Shown here: positions 17,662 through 25,047 of the stretch, one piece after another
Layout of the letters: every line of letters starts with the position of its first letter
How positions within the stretch are numbered: the first letter of the stretch is position 1
Assembly: GCF_000151205.2 (NCBI RefSeq)
Contig: NC_016051.1
Span: 1,984,001 to 2,048,000, forward strand
Direction of reading: 5' to 3'
Source of the DNA: Thermococcus sp. AM4
GTDB lineage: Archaea > Methanobacteriota_B > Thermococci > Thermococcales > Thermococcaceae
DNA: 64,000 nucleotides
The notes under the pieces: model-generated
What the model was told of the DNA's origin: nothing
Database searches by the model: none
The model's input: the letters and a program-made list of their open reading frames with translations, nothing else
Position numbers and translations under genes: made by a program

Positions 17662-18381
17662 GTGAGGGTGGAGGAGCTGAGCTGGCCCGAGTTCGATAGA
17701 ATCAAGGACAAGCTTGTCGCGGTTATACTGCCTGTGGGTAGCGTTGAGGCCCACGGCAGGCACCTGCCCCTCGGAACTGACGTCTTCGCTCCGGTGAGGA
17801 TAGCCGAGCTGGTTGAGCAAAAGATCAGGGAGAGGGGAAAGGAAGTCCTTCTCATGCCCCCAATCTGGTACGGGCACAGCTTTGCCCTGAACGTTTACCC
17901 CGGCACGATCAACGTCCGGCCCGAGTCTCTTAGGATGTACGTCGGTGATGTGCTCGCGGAACTCGCGGCCGAAGGCTTCAGGAGGATAGTCCTTCTCAAC
18001 GGGCACGGCGGGAACGTCTATCCCCTCACGGAGGCCGCGGAGGACGTGGCAGAGCTTTACCCCGACGTCGAGGTTTACCTCATCAACTGGTGGCTCGACT
18101 TCAGGGAGGAGATCCTCTCGGTGTGCTCCAGCCAGGGGCATGCCGGGGAGGACGAGACATCCGTCATGCTGGCGGTGAGGCCCGAGCTCGTTAACATGCG
18201 CGAGGCCCGGGGAAGGAAGGTTAAGAGAAATGTCAGGGTGATAAGGAAGGATATAGGAAAGGAGGTATTTCCCGACGGTCTCAACGACGACCCCTCGCCG
18301 GCGACCGCCGAGAAGGGGGAGAGAATACTCCAGCTGGTGTCGGAGAGGATAGCCCGCGTGATCCTTGGTGAAGAGGAATGA
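17662..18381 (+). CDS. Creatininase-family amidohydrolase (ArfB-like)
   Basis: 239 residues of the creatininase family, metal-dependent amidohydrolases. Seen: LPVGSVEAHGRHLPLGTD near the N-terminus (metal ligands Glu, His, Asp), LLNGHGGN in the middle, and SQGHAGEDETSVML. Archaeal members include ArfB, the formamide hydrolase of riboflavin/F420 precursor synthesis, so that is a candidate role; creatinine itself is an unlikely substrate. Start chosen is GTG 17662, with AGGTGATAATC just before it; the alternative GTG at 17653 is within that ribosome binding site. A TATA-like CCTTATAGG lies near 17622-17631. The stop overlaps the next start (ATGA). Confidence 0.85.
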   Translation: MRVEELSWPEFDRIKDKLVAVILPVGSVEAHGRHLPLGTDVFAPVRIAELVEQKIRERGKEVLLMPPIWYGHSFALNVYPGTINVRPESLRMYVGDVLAELAAEGFRRIVLLNGHGGNVYPLTEAAEDVAELYPDVEVYLINWWLDFREEILSVCSSQGHAGEDETSVMLAVRPELVNMREARGRKVKRNVRVIRKDIGKEVFPDGLNDDPSPATAEKGERILQLVSERIARVILGEEE

Positions 18382-19019
18382 GCGTCCCGGGAGAAGTCCT
18401 GGATGAGCTCGAGAAGAGGATAAAGCGACTTCAGGCGGTTATAGAGATAGCCGAGAGTGTTCCCTCTCCCGAGGTGAGGCCCGTTCCAAAACCCCCTTCC
18501 TCTTTCTCGGTGTACCTGTGGATGAGCGCCGCGTGGTTCATCGGCGGGTTGCTCATCATATATTTCCTCCGCTCCAGGTACGGGGGAACCCTAAGCAACG
18601 CTCCAACGGGCGTTTCTCTGGCGGTGTACGCCATACTGGCTTTAGGCGTCGTTGTTCTGCTCGTCGCTTACTATCTCTCCCGGAGAAGGGAGGAGGGGGA
18701 GGTTTTTGACATCGATGAGAGGGCGAGGGCGGCGAGGCGTCTCCTCAAGGAGTTCTACCTTCCGCTCAAGGAGGCCTTCAAATGGGGCGATGAGGAAGCG
18801 ATCCGCGCCCTGGCCGACAGGCTCCTCGAGGATCCCCTCCTGGCCAGGGCTATGGAGATTCTCCGCGAGGGCGATCCAAAGCTCTGCGCCTACGCGCTGT
18901 ACCTCTACGTTTCGAGGGAGAGCGTTGGGGAGGATGAGATAAAGGAAGCCCTTGAGAGGCTGGACAACAAACCCCTCCGCAGGCTTTTAAGCGCACTGCT
19001 GGAAGGCCAAAGGATTTAA
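18378..19019 (+). CDS. Two-helix membrane protein with cytoplasmic helical domain
   Basis: 213 residues: an N-terminal coiled-coil-like helix (MSVPGEVLDELEKRIKRLQ), two membrane helices (about 45-64 and 79-101), then a charged helical domain (about 108-213) resembling short repeat helices (RALADRLLEDPLLARAMEILREG). Translationally coupled to the creatininase-family gene through an ATGA overlap. No family recognised. The 3' end of the gene contains the TATA box of the downstream H/ACA RNA. Confidence 0.7.
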   Translation: MSVPGEVLDELEKRIKRLQAVIEIAESVPSPEVRPVPKPPSSFSVYLWMSAAWFIGGLLIIYFLRSRYGGTLSNAPTGVSLAVYAILALGVVVLLVAYYLSRRREEGEVFDIDERARAARRLLKEFYLPLKEAFKWGDEEAIRALADRLLEDPLLARAMEILREGDPKLCAYALYLYVSRESVGEDEIKEALERLDNKPLRRLLSALLEGQRI

Positions 19020-19022
19020 GTT
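19011..19022 (+). promoter_or_regulatory. TATA box of the single-hairpin H/ACA RNA
   Basis: AGGATTTAAGTT lies about 25 bases before 19041, where the RNA structure begins. It overlaps the last codons of the upstream coding gene. Confidence 0.55.
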
Positions 19023-19040
19023 TCCTTTTCCTATCCTCGA

Positions 19041-19102
19041 TCGCCCTCCCCTCTCACGCCTCCGGGAGGAGTGACCGGGGGACGGTCGGGGAGGGCACAT
19101 CA
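19041..19102 (+). ncRNA. Single-hairpin H/ACA guide RNA for 23S rRNA
   Basis: Lower stem GCCCTCCCC (19043-19051) pairs perfectly with GGGGAGGGC (19088-19096), followed immediately by ACA (19097-19099). The upper stem CCUCCGG (19059-19065) pairs with CCGGGGG (19075-19081) and is capped by GAGGAGUGA (19066-19074), a K-loop with the GA/UGA pattern bound by L7Ae. Pocket strands are UCUCAC (19052-19057) and CGGUC (19083-19087). They are complementary to GUGAGA and GACCG, which flank UC in the highly conserved 23S segment ...UUUAGACCGUCGUGAGACAGG.... The predicted pseudouridine is the U equal to E. coli 23S U2593, close to the peptidyl transferase centre. The guide lies 14 nt from ACA, in the normal range. 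Confidence 0.83.
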
Positions 19103-19561
19103 CGTCTTTTCCCGTATAAACAGGATAAAACCAATAGCCGCGAGAAAGCTTGCGTAGGCTGTTACGTCATGGGCTATGAACATTGAACAGTTGTGCTCAA
19201 GGAGCACAAACATAACGGCTATCCTCAGTCCATCGAACAGGGCCATTATGAGAAACGACACCGGAAGCAGGATCAGATCCTTCAATCCCCTCCAGGTAAG
19301 GGCAAAGTATGCAACCACGAGCCCGAACACCGGGGCTGGGGTGCATAGATAGACAACTTCAACGGAGATCCCGTTCCCGTATATTGTGCCGTCGACAAGG
19401 CTTACGCCCTTCACGGGCGTCAGGATCAAAAACGCCACCCGGGCAACGAGGGTGATCAGATAGTTTTCTATGGGCTTGAACAAAACTGAGAGCCCAACCG
19501 CTCCGATTAGCAGTAGGATGATCGTTCTCGTAAACTGCTTTGGGGACACTTTGGCCGCCAT
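19100..19561 (-). CDS. Small archaeosortase/exosortase-family protein
   Basis: 153-residue membrane protein with four to five helices and the cysteine-arginine-histidine set of the archaeosortase/exosortase family: Cys73 in VVYLCTPAPVFG, Arg113 in LFDGLRIAVMFVL and His131 in FIAHDVTAYASF. The Cys to Arg distance (40) matches the family; the final His is closer than usual and the protein is shorter than most members. These enzymes cleave and modify C-terminal tripartite sorting signals outside the membrane. The divergent operon at 19688-20990 encodes three secreted proteins sharing exactly such a signal, so they are its likely substrates. A TATA-like ACATTTAATTCC just upstream suggests a leaderless mRNA. 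The assignment rests on motifs only. Confidence 0.75.
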   Translation of the reverse strand: MAAKVSPKQFTRTIILLLIGAVGLSVLFKPIENYLITLVARVAFLILTPVKGVSLVDGTIYGNGISVEVVYLCTPAPVFGLVVAYFALTWRGLKDLILLPVSFLIMALFDGLRIAVMFVLLEHNCSMFIAHDVTAYASFLAAIGFILFIREKT

Positions 19562-19581
19562 GTCACATGTTATTCACTTGA

Positions 19582-19636
19582 GGAATTAAATGTTTCGAAG
19601 GGGTGCTGTTTTCAAATCAAAAACGTTATATATTTT
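19582..19636. promoter_or_regulatory. Divergent promoters of the sortase gene and its substrate operon
   Basis: Minus-strand ACATTTAATTCC (about 19582-19593) lies 25 bases before ATG 19561. Plus-strand CGTTATATATTTTG (about 19624-19637) lies about 55 bases before ATG 19688. The AT-rich 126-bp gap has no other feature that I can see. Confidence 0.5.
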
Positions 19637-19687
19637 GCAGGAAACACTTTAAGTTGAAAGTTCATTGAGGTATGGATGGTGGGAACA

Positions 19688-20113
19688 ATGAACAGAACTG
19701 TGCTGGTGGGACTGCTTTTCGCGGTGCTCTTTCTTGCTCCCCTGGTCATTGCGGATGAGCTCAACGCGATTGAGATCAAGGTCTACAACGTCAACACGAA
19801 CCACGTCTACTTTGACAAGGTGGTTCCCAGGGACAGGCCGTACCATACGGTTATTCATTTTGTAGATGGATCAACGCAGTACAACATTGATCTGACCTAC
19901 GATCCCCATCCCTCCCATGTGGTCTCCAACACCCGCTGTATAGGGAATGTATGTAACGTTACAGTGGTGGACAGAGGCGGTTTCACTCAGGTTGACAACA
20001 TCGGCATAAGGATGAGCCCAACCCATGCGGACTTCGGCACAAAGGCTTCCCTTCCTTCCGGATTGGTGATAGCACTTGGGGTTCTGCTCACTATATCGGT
20101 CCTGCGGAGGTGA
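19688..20113 (+). CDS. Secreted CTERM protein 1, putative sortase substrate
   Basis: 141 residues: signal peptide (MNRTVLVGLLFAVLFLAPLVIA), a conserved domain beginning DELNAIEIKVYNVNTNHVYF, a Cys pair in CX4C spacing (CIGNVC) followed by an N-glycosylation sequon, and a C-terminal tripartite signal: motif FGTKASLPSG, helix LVIALGVLLTISVL, and Arg-Arg. Two paralogues follow at 20119 and 20544. The tail matches the form, though not the known motifs, of archaeosortase targets. ATG 19688 with GGTGGG upstream is chosen; ATG 19676 (with GAGGT upstream) is possible and would add four residues before the signal peptide. Function of the ectodomain unknown. Confidence 0.8.
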   Translation: MNRTVLVGLLFAVLFLAPLVIADELNAIEIKVYNVNTNHVYFDKVVPRDRPYHTVIHFVDGSTQYNIDLTYDPHPSHVVSNTRCIGNVCNVTVVDRGGFTQVDNIGIRMSPTHADFGTKASLPSGLVIALGVLLTISVLRR

Positions 20114-20118
20114 ATCGA

Positions 20119-20547
20119 ATGAGAAAACTGCTCTCGTTTCTGATTGCGGGTTTTCTGATCTGCGGGGTTGCTTTCGTGGTGGCAGGGGATCTCAATGCCA
20201 TCGAGATCAAAGTATACAACGGGAATACCGTATACCTCGACAAGATTATCCCGAAGGATCAGACGTTCCACACGGTTCTGCACGTGGATACTGACTCCAC
20301 CCACTACATCATAGATCTGACGTACGATCCCTCGGCTGGAAACTCGATCTCGGAGGTCTGTCATGATAACTTCTGCAACCTGACTGTGAGGGCGGGGCCA
20401 AATGCCCATGACTTCCTCGGCGATGTCAATATAGAGTTCATACCCACCCACGCTGACTTCGGCACAAAGGCTCCCGTTCCTCTCGGGTCGATCGGTGCGA
20501 TGGCCCTGTTGCTGGCGGCACTTCTTTTAAGGAGGGGACGGCCATGA
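20119..20547 (+). CDS. Secreted CTERM protein 2, putative sortase substrate
   Basis: 142-residue paralogue of the preceding gene: signal peptide (MRKLLSFLIAGFLICGVAFVVAG), domain DLNAIEIKVYNGNTVYLDK, CX4C pair (CHDNFC) with NLT sequon, and C-terminal signal FGTKAPVPLG, hydrophobic helix, LLRRGRP. The THADFGTKA segment is identical to that of protein 1. ATG 20119 has GGAGGTGA 5 bases upstream, overlapping the previous stop, so the genes are coupled. Function unknown; cell-surface location inferred. Confidence 0.8.
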   Translation: MRKLLSFLIAGFLICGVAFVVAGDLNAIEIKVYNGNTVYLDKIIPKDQTFHTVLHVDTDSTHYIIDLTYDPSAGNSISEVCHDNFCNLTVRAGPNAHDFLGDVNIEFIPTHADFGTKAPVPLGSIGAMALLLAALLLRRGRP

Positions 20548-20990
20548 GGGTCTCCGGCCTTAGGGCAGTACTCGCTATCTTGATTATCCTGCTCGCAGGA
20601 CTTCCTCCAGTTATCGCTGCGGACTTCAGGTCCGTTGAGATCAAGGTCTACAACGTCAACACGAACCACGTCTACTTTGACAAGATAATCCCCAAGGATC
20701 AGCCTTACCACGTGGTTCTCAACGTGGAGGGAGACACCTACGACATAACATACGACCCCTCTAAGAGTGGGGGTAGCACTCACTACAGCTGTGTAGACAG
20801 CTCGTGCACGATTACGATCGTGGCAGGAGTTAAGGAGGGACATCCAACCTCCAGCCAAAACGGACCCATCAAGGTTATCTTTATCCCGAGCAACAAGTCC
20901 CCTGGGGGCTCTACCAAAGCCCCGATACCGGCAGGTGTTTACTGGGCCGTTCTTGGAATCCTCATAGTGGCCATCTACAGAAGGGGTTGA
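20544..20990 (+). CDS. Secreted CTERM protein 3, putative sortase substrate
   Basis: 148-residue third paralogue: signal peptide (about residues 1-27), domain beginning ADFRSVEIKVYNVNTNHVYF, CX4C pair (CVDSSC), and C-terminal signal STKAPIPAG, helix VYWAVLGILIVAIY, then RRG. It is more divergent between the Cys pair and the sorting motif, while the TKA-x-x-P-x-G core is kept, which points to that core as the recognised element. The start ATG overlaps the previous stop (ATGA). The block encoding its KVYNVNTNHVYFDK segment is nearly identical at DNA level to protein 1, so duplication is recent or gene conversion occurs. Confidence 0.8.
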   Translation: MRVSGLRAVLAILIILLAGLPPVIAADFRSVEIKVYNVNTNHVYFDKIIPKDQPYHVVLNVEGDTYDITYDPSKSGGSTHYSCVDSSCTITIVAGVKEGHPTSSQNGPIKVIFIPSNKSPGGSTKAPIPAGVYWAVLGILIVAIYRRG

Positions 20991-21046
20991 TAGATCTCTC
21001 ACCCATTTTCTGCACAATTCATGACTCAAGCGCAATCCCCAAAAAC

Positions 21047-21177
21047 CTTATAAGCTAACTTCCCAATTCTGGCCGATGCTTATGAGGGGGGAGTGTTTTA
21101 TCCTTCGCTCCGCCCGTTTCGGGACTTGAGCCCTCTTTTAGCTTAGCCTTAACTATCACCCTTGGGAGGGTTCTGCC
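21047..21177 (+). promoter_or_regulatory. Promoter and about 100-nt leader of ileS
   Basis: TATA CTTATAAG (21047-21054) predicts a start near 21078, leaving a leader of about 100 nt, unusually long for this genome. It contains GC-rich inverted segments (for example GGGACTTGAGCCC near 21120) and a 17-codon frame from ATG 21076 to TGA 21129. The ileS ribosome binding site GGGAGG is at about 21164-21169. Whether the leader regulates ileS is unknown. Confidence 0.4.
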
Positions 21178-24100
21178 ATGATTAAGGAGCCGGAGTTTAG
21201 GGAATACAACCCGGGTAAGCTGGAGGAGAAAATAGAGGCCTTTTGGAAGGAGAACGACACCTACGAGAAGGTCAAGGCCAGCAGGGCGAACGGCCCGAAG
21301 TACTACTTCCTCGACGGACCGCCGTACGTGAGCGGTGCAATACACCTTGGAACTGCCTGGAACAAGATAATCAAGGACATGATAATCCGTTTCCGGACGA
21401 TGCAGGGCTACAACGTTCGCAGACAGCCGGGCTTCGACATGCACGGCCTGCCGATAGAGGTCAAGGTCGAGCAGGCCCTCGGGCTCAAAACCAAGAAGGA
21501 CATCGAGACCGAGATAGGCGTCGACAACTTCATCAAGAAGTGTAAGGAGTTCGCCCTCAACAACCTGAAGATAATGACCGAGCAGTTCAAGATGCTCGGA
21601 ATCTGGATGGACTGGGACAACCCCTACATGACGATAAAGAACGAGTACATCGAATCGGGCTGGTTTACCCTCAAGAAAGCCTGGGAGAAGGGGCTCTTGG
21701 AGAAGGACAAGCGCGTTCTCCACTGGTGCCCGCGCTGTGAGACGGCCTTAGCTGAACACGAGGTCCGCGGTGAGTACAAGGTCAGGAAGGACCCGAGCAT
21801 CTACGTCAAGTTCCCGGTCGAGGGCAAGGAGAACGAGTACCTCCTCATCTGGACGACAACGCCCTGGACGCTCCCGGCCAACTTAGCCGTTACCGTTCAC
21901 CCCGAGTACGACTACGCGAAGGTCAGGGTCGAGACCGAGAACGGCGAGGAGTACTGGATAATCGCGAAGGCCCTCGTCGAGCGCGTTCTTGCTGAGGTCG
22001 GAGTCAAGGGCGAGGTAGTTGAAACCTTCAAGGGCGAGGAGCTTGAGGGAGTGAGATACGTTCACGTCCTTCTCGACGAGTATCCCGCCCAAAAAGAGTT
22101 CCGCGAGAAGTACGAGTGGGCTCACCGCGTAATCCTCGGCGAGCATGTAACCCTTGAGGACGGTACAGGACTGGTTCACACCGCGCCGGGCCATGGTGAA
22201 GAAGACTTCGAGGTCGGGCAGAAGTACGGTCTGCCTGTTTACAGCCCGGTCGACGACCAGGGTCGCTACACCGAGGGCAGGTGGAAGGGCGTCTACGTCA
22301 AGGACGCCGACCCGGAGATAATCGAGCACCTTCGCGGAAAGGGCTACCTCGTCAAGGCTGGAACGATAGAGCACAAGTACCCGCACTGCTGGCGCTGTAA
22401 GACCCCGCTGATTTTCAGGGCAACAGACCAGTGGTTCCTCAAGGTGAGTAAAGTCAAGGACAAGATAATCAAGGAGAACGACGAGAAGGTCACCTGGTAT
22501 CCTGACTGGGTGAAGGTCAGATACGACAACGGCGTCATGAACTCGGGCGACTGGGTCATAAGCAGGCAGAGGTACTGGGGAATACCTCTTCCGATATGGC
22601 AGGCCGAGGACGGCGAGATATACGTCGTTGGAAGCTTTGAGGAGCTTGTCAAGCTCGCCGTTGCGATAGAGGTTAACGGCGAGCGCGTTGAACTCCCGGA
22701 GGACTACAACGAAAAGCTCAGGGTCATAGAGGAGAAGCTTGGCCCAGAAGATTTGCACAGGCCCTACGTCGATGCATTCATCATAAAGGTCAACGGCAAG
22801 GAGATGAAGCGCGTCAGGGACGTCGTTGACGTCTGGTTCGACAGTGGTATAGCGAGCTGGGCTTCGCTCGACTATCCAAGGAACAAGGAGCTCTTTGAGA
22901 AGCTCTGGCCGGCCGACTTCATAGTCGAGGGCGAAGACCAGGTTACGAAGTGGTTCTACTCCCAGCAGGCCGCCAGCGTCATAGCCTTCGACACCGTGCC
23001 GTACAGAGCGGTTGCCATGCACGGCTACGTTTTAGATGAAAAGGGCGACAAGATGAGCAAGAGCCTCGGCAACATCATAAGGCCCGAGGAGGTCGTCCAG
23101 AAGGAGGGAAGGGACCCGTTCCGCTTCTACATGCTCTGGGCCACCAACCCCTGGGAGAACCTCCGCTTCAGCTGGAAGGGCCTCGAGCAAGTCAAGAGGA
23201 TGCTCAACATACTCTGGAACGTCTACGTGCTCAGCGCCACCTACATGAGCCTCGACAACTTCGACCCGACGAAGCTCAAGCCCGAGGAGCTTCCGTTCCG
23301 CGAGGAAGACAGGTGGATACTCAGCAGGGTCAACGGGCTCATAAAGGACGTGGAGGAGGGCATAGAGACCTTCAGGCTGACGAAGGCAACCAGAGCAATC
23401 TACAACTTCGTCGTCGAGGACCTGAGCAGGTGGTACGTCCGCCTAATCCGGAAGCGCATGTGGGTCGAGGGCGACGACCCGGACAAGCTGGCCTCTTACT
23501 ACACCGTCTGGAAGGTCTTCGACGTCCTGCTGAGGCTGATGGCCCCGTTCACGCCCTACATAGCCGAGGAGATATACCAGAACATGCTCAGGCCGTTCCT
23601 CGGCGTGGAGAGCGTCCACATGCTCGACTGGCCGAAGCCCGACGAAAACGCGATAGACGAGGAGCTCGAGCGCGAGATGGAGGCGGTAAGGAAGATAGTC
23701 GAGGCGGGTTCAAGCGCCAGGCAGAGGGCCAAGATAAAGCTCCGCTACCCGGTCAGGAGGATAATCGTCGAGACCGAGGACGAGACAGTAAAGAAGGCCG
23801 TCGAGAGGCTCAACAGAATCCTGCGCGACCAGCTCAACGCCAAAGAAGTGGTCGTCGGAAAGGTCGAGCGCGAGCTCGTCATCAAGCCGAACTTCGCGAA
23901 AGTTGGCCCGAAGTTCAAGGGCGACGCCAAGCTCGTGATAGCCTGGATAAACGAGCACGGGAGGGAGCTCTACGAGAAGGGCGAGATGGACGTGGAAATC
24001 GAGGGCAAGACCTTCCACCTCACGAGGGAGCACCTGACCATCGAGGAGAAACTGCCTGACTTCTTCGTTAGCGAAGAGTTCGAGGGTGGAAGGGTCTTCG

Positions 24101-24378
24101 TGGACAAGACCCTCACGAGGGAGCTTTTGGCGGAGGGCCTCGCCAGGGAGTTCGTCAGAAGGATACAGGAGATGCGCAAGCGCCTTGATTTGGACGTGAA
24201 CGACAGAATCGCCGTCACTATAGAGACCACCGACGAGAACCGCGAACTGCTCGAGGAGAACCTCGACTACATAAAGAAGGAAACCAGGGCGACCGAGGTT
24301 ATTTTCGGCGAGGCGAAGGGCTACGTCGTCGAGTGGCCCGAGGTTCAGGCGAAGATAGGGATTGAGAAAGTGGAGTGA
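21178..24378 (+). CDS. ileS: Isoleucyl-tRNA synthetase
   Basis: 1066-residue class I aminoacyl-tRNA synthetase charging tRNA-Ile in the cytoplasm. HIGH-type motif is HLGT in GAIHLGTAWNKI; KMSKS motif is DKMSKSLGN; the editing domain with TTPWTLPAN lies between, and the archaeal/eukaryal-type C-terminal anticodon-binding region follows. Length is normal for the family. Start ATG 21178 has GGGAGG eight bases upstream and begins MIKEPEFREYNPGKLEEKI, as in relatives. Codon usage is strongly biased, as for highly expressed genes. The last 80 bases are overlapped by the convergent methyltransferase gene. Confidence 0.97.
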   Translation: MIKEPEFREYNPGKLEEKIEAFWKENDTYEKVKASRANGPKYYFLDGPPYVSGAIHLGTAWNKIIKDMIIRFRTMQGYNVRRQPGFDMHGLPIEVKVEQALGLKTKKDIETEIGVDNFIKKCKEFALNNLKIMTEQFKMLGIWMDWDNPYMTIKNEYIESGWFTLKKAWEKGLLEKDKRVLHWCPRCETALAEHEVRGEYKVRKDPSIYVKFPVEGKENEYLLIWTTTPWTLPANLAVTVHPEYDYAKVRVETENGEEYWIIAKALVERVLAEVGVKGEVVETFKGEELEGVRYVHVLLDEYPAQKEFREKYEWAHRVILGEHVTLEDGTGLVHTAPGHGEEDFEVGQKYGLPVYSPVDDQGRYTEGRWKGVYVKDADPEIIEHLRGKGYLVKAGTIEHKYPHCWRCKTPLIFRATDQWFLKVSKVKDKIIKENDEKVTWYPDWVKVRYDNGVMNSGDWVISRQRYWGIPLPIWQAEDGEIYVVGSFEELVKLAVAIEVNGERVELPEDYNEKLRVIEEKLGPEDLHRPYVDAFIIKVNGKEMKRVRDVVDVWFDSGIASWASLDYPRNKELFEKLWPADFIVEGEDQVTKWFYSQQAASVIAFDTVPYRAVAMHGYVLDEKGDKMSKSLGNIIRPEEVVQKEGRDPFRFYMLWATNPWENLRFSWKGLEQVKRMLNILWNVYVLSATYMSLDNFDPTKLKPEELPFREEDRWILSRVNGLIKDVEEGIETFRLTKATRAIYNFVVEDLSRWYVRLIRKRMWVEGDDPDKLASYYTVWKVFDVLLRLMAPFTPYIAEEIYQNMLRPFLGVESVHMLDWPKPDENAIDEELEREMEAVRKIVEAGSSARQRAKIKLRYPVRRIIVETEDETVKKAVERLNRILRDQLNAKEVVVGKVERELVIKPNFAKVGPKFKGDAKLVIAWINEHGRELYEKGEMDVEIEGKTFHLTREHLTIEEKLPDFFVSEEFEGGRVFVDKTLTRELLAEGLAREFVRRIQEMRKRLDLDVNDRIAVTIETTDENRELLEENLDYIKKETRATEVIFGEAKGYVVEWPEVQAKIGIEKVE

Positions 24379-24979
24379 GGCTTTTAGCCTTTCCCCTTTT
24401 CTCAAACACCCCTACGGACACCTCGAGATGGTTGAATCTCTCCAGTTTCCCTCTGACCTCCTCCGGCAGGAAGTCTCCAACCCACTCTAAGTTCAGGGAC
24501 TCCAGGACGTCGTGGTACGTGTAAAATATGATCCTGCCTCCAGCTCTGCACACCCGGATCAGATGGCTCACCGTCTCTGGCAAATCCTCGGGATGGACGT
24601 TGTAGGGGTCAAAGAAGATGAAATCAAAGTACCCGTCCGGGATCTCGCGCACGTAGTCCCTGACGTTGGCGACTGTGAAATTGTCCGCGAACTCGGGCAG
24701 TATTTCGCGCTTCGCCTGTTCTATTGACTCCTCTATGAAGTCCACGCCGTAAGGGATTAGCCCATACCCTGAGTTCTTGACTAAGTGCCTCAAAAGCAGG
24801 CCGTTTCCGCAACCGAGGTCTATGACCCTGCCCGGGTGATTTATGAAGCTGAGGAAGAAGTCGTAAATCTCGTGTGGGTATACGAGGAACCCGTTGGGTA
24901 GATAGGGGTTTCCATCGTTTTGTTCCCAGTACAACTCTCTGAGCCTTCTCTTCTTGCTCTCGTACCAATCTTCCCCCAT
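24299..24979 (-). CDS. Class I SAM-dependent methyltransferase
   Basis: 226 residues. AdoMet-binding motif I is VIDLGCGNGLLLRHL, followed by VDFIEESIEQAK and a motif IV-like FDFIFFDPYN; the fold is that of small-molecule or protein methyltransferases, and the substrate is unknown. ATG 24979 is chosen over ATG 25012 because a TATA element AATTTTATATTTG (about 24996-25008) lies between them, giving a leaderless mRNA. The last 28 or so residues, a Ser/Pro/Arg-rich tail, are encoded entirely within the antisense of ileS, so the original stop may have been lost. Confidence 0.8.
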   Translation of the reverse strand: MGEDWYESKKRRLRELYWEQNDGNPYLPNGFLVYPHEIYDFFLSFINHPGRVIDLGCGNGLLLRHLVKNSGYGLIPYGVDFIEESIEQAKREILPEFADNFTVANVRDYVREIPDGYFDFIFFDPYNVHPEDLPETVSHLIRVCRAGGRIIFYTYHDVLESLNLEWVGDFLPEEVRGKLERFNHLEVSVGVFEKRGKAKSLTPLSQSLSSPEPRATRRRSPSPRRK

Positions 24980-25047
24980 ATATGTTACCAATTTCAAATA
25001 TAAAATTCCCAATAAAACTTTTATCCGAGCTGTCCATACCCTGCTCT

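Noticed and set aside
23313-24059. Arg-rich plus-strand open frame inside ileS
   Set aside because: Shadow frame of a highly biased coding gene, without start signals.
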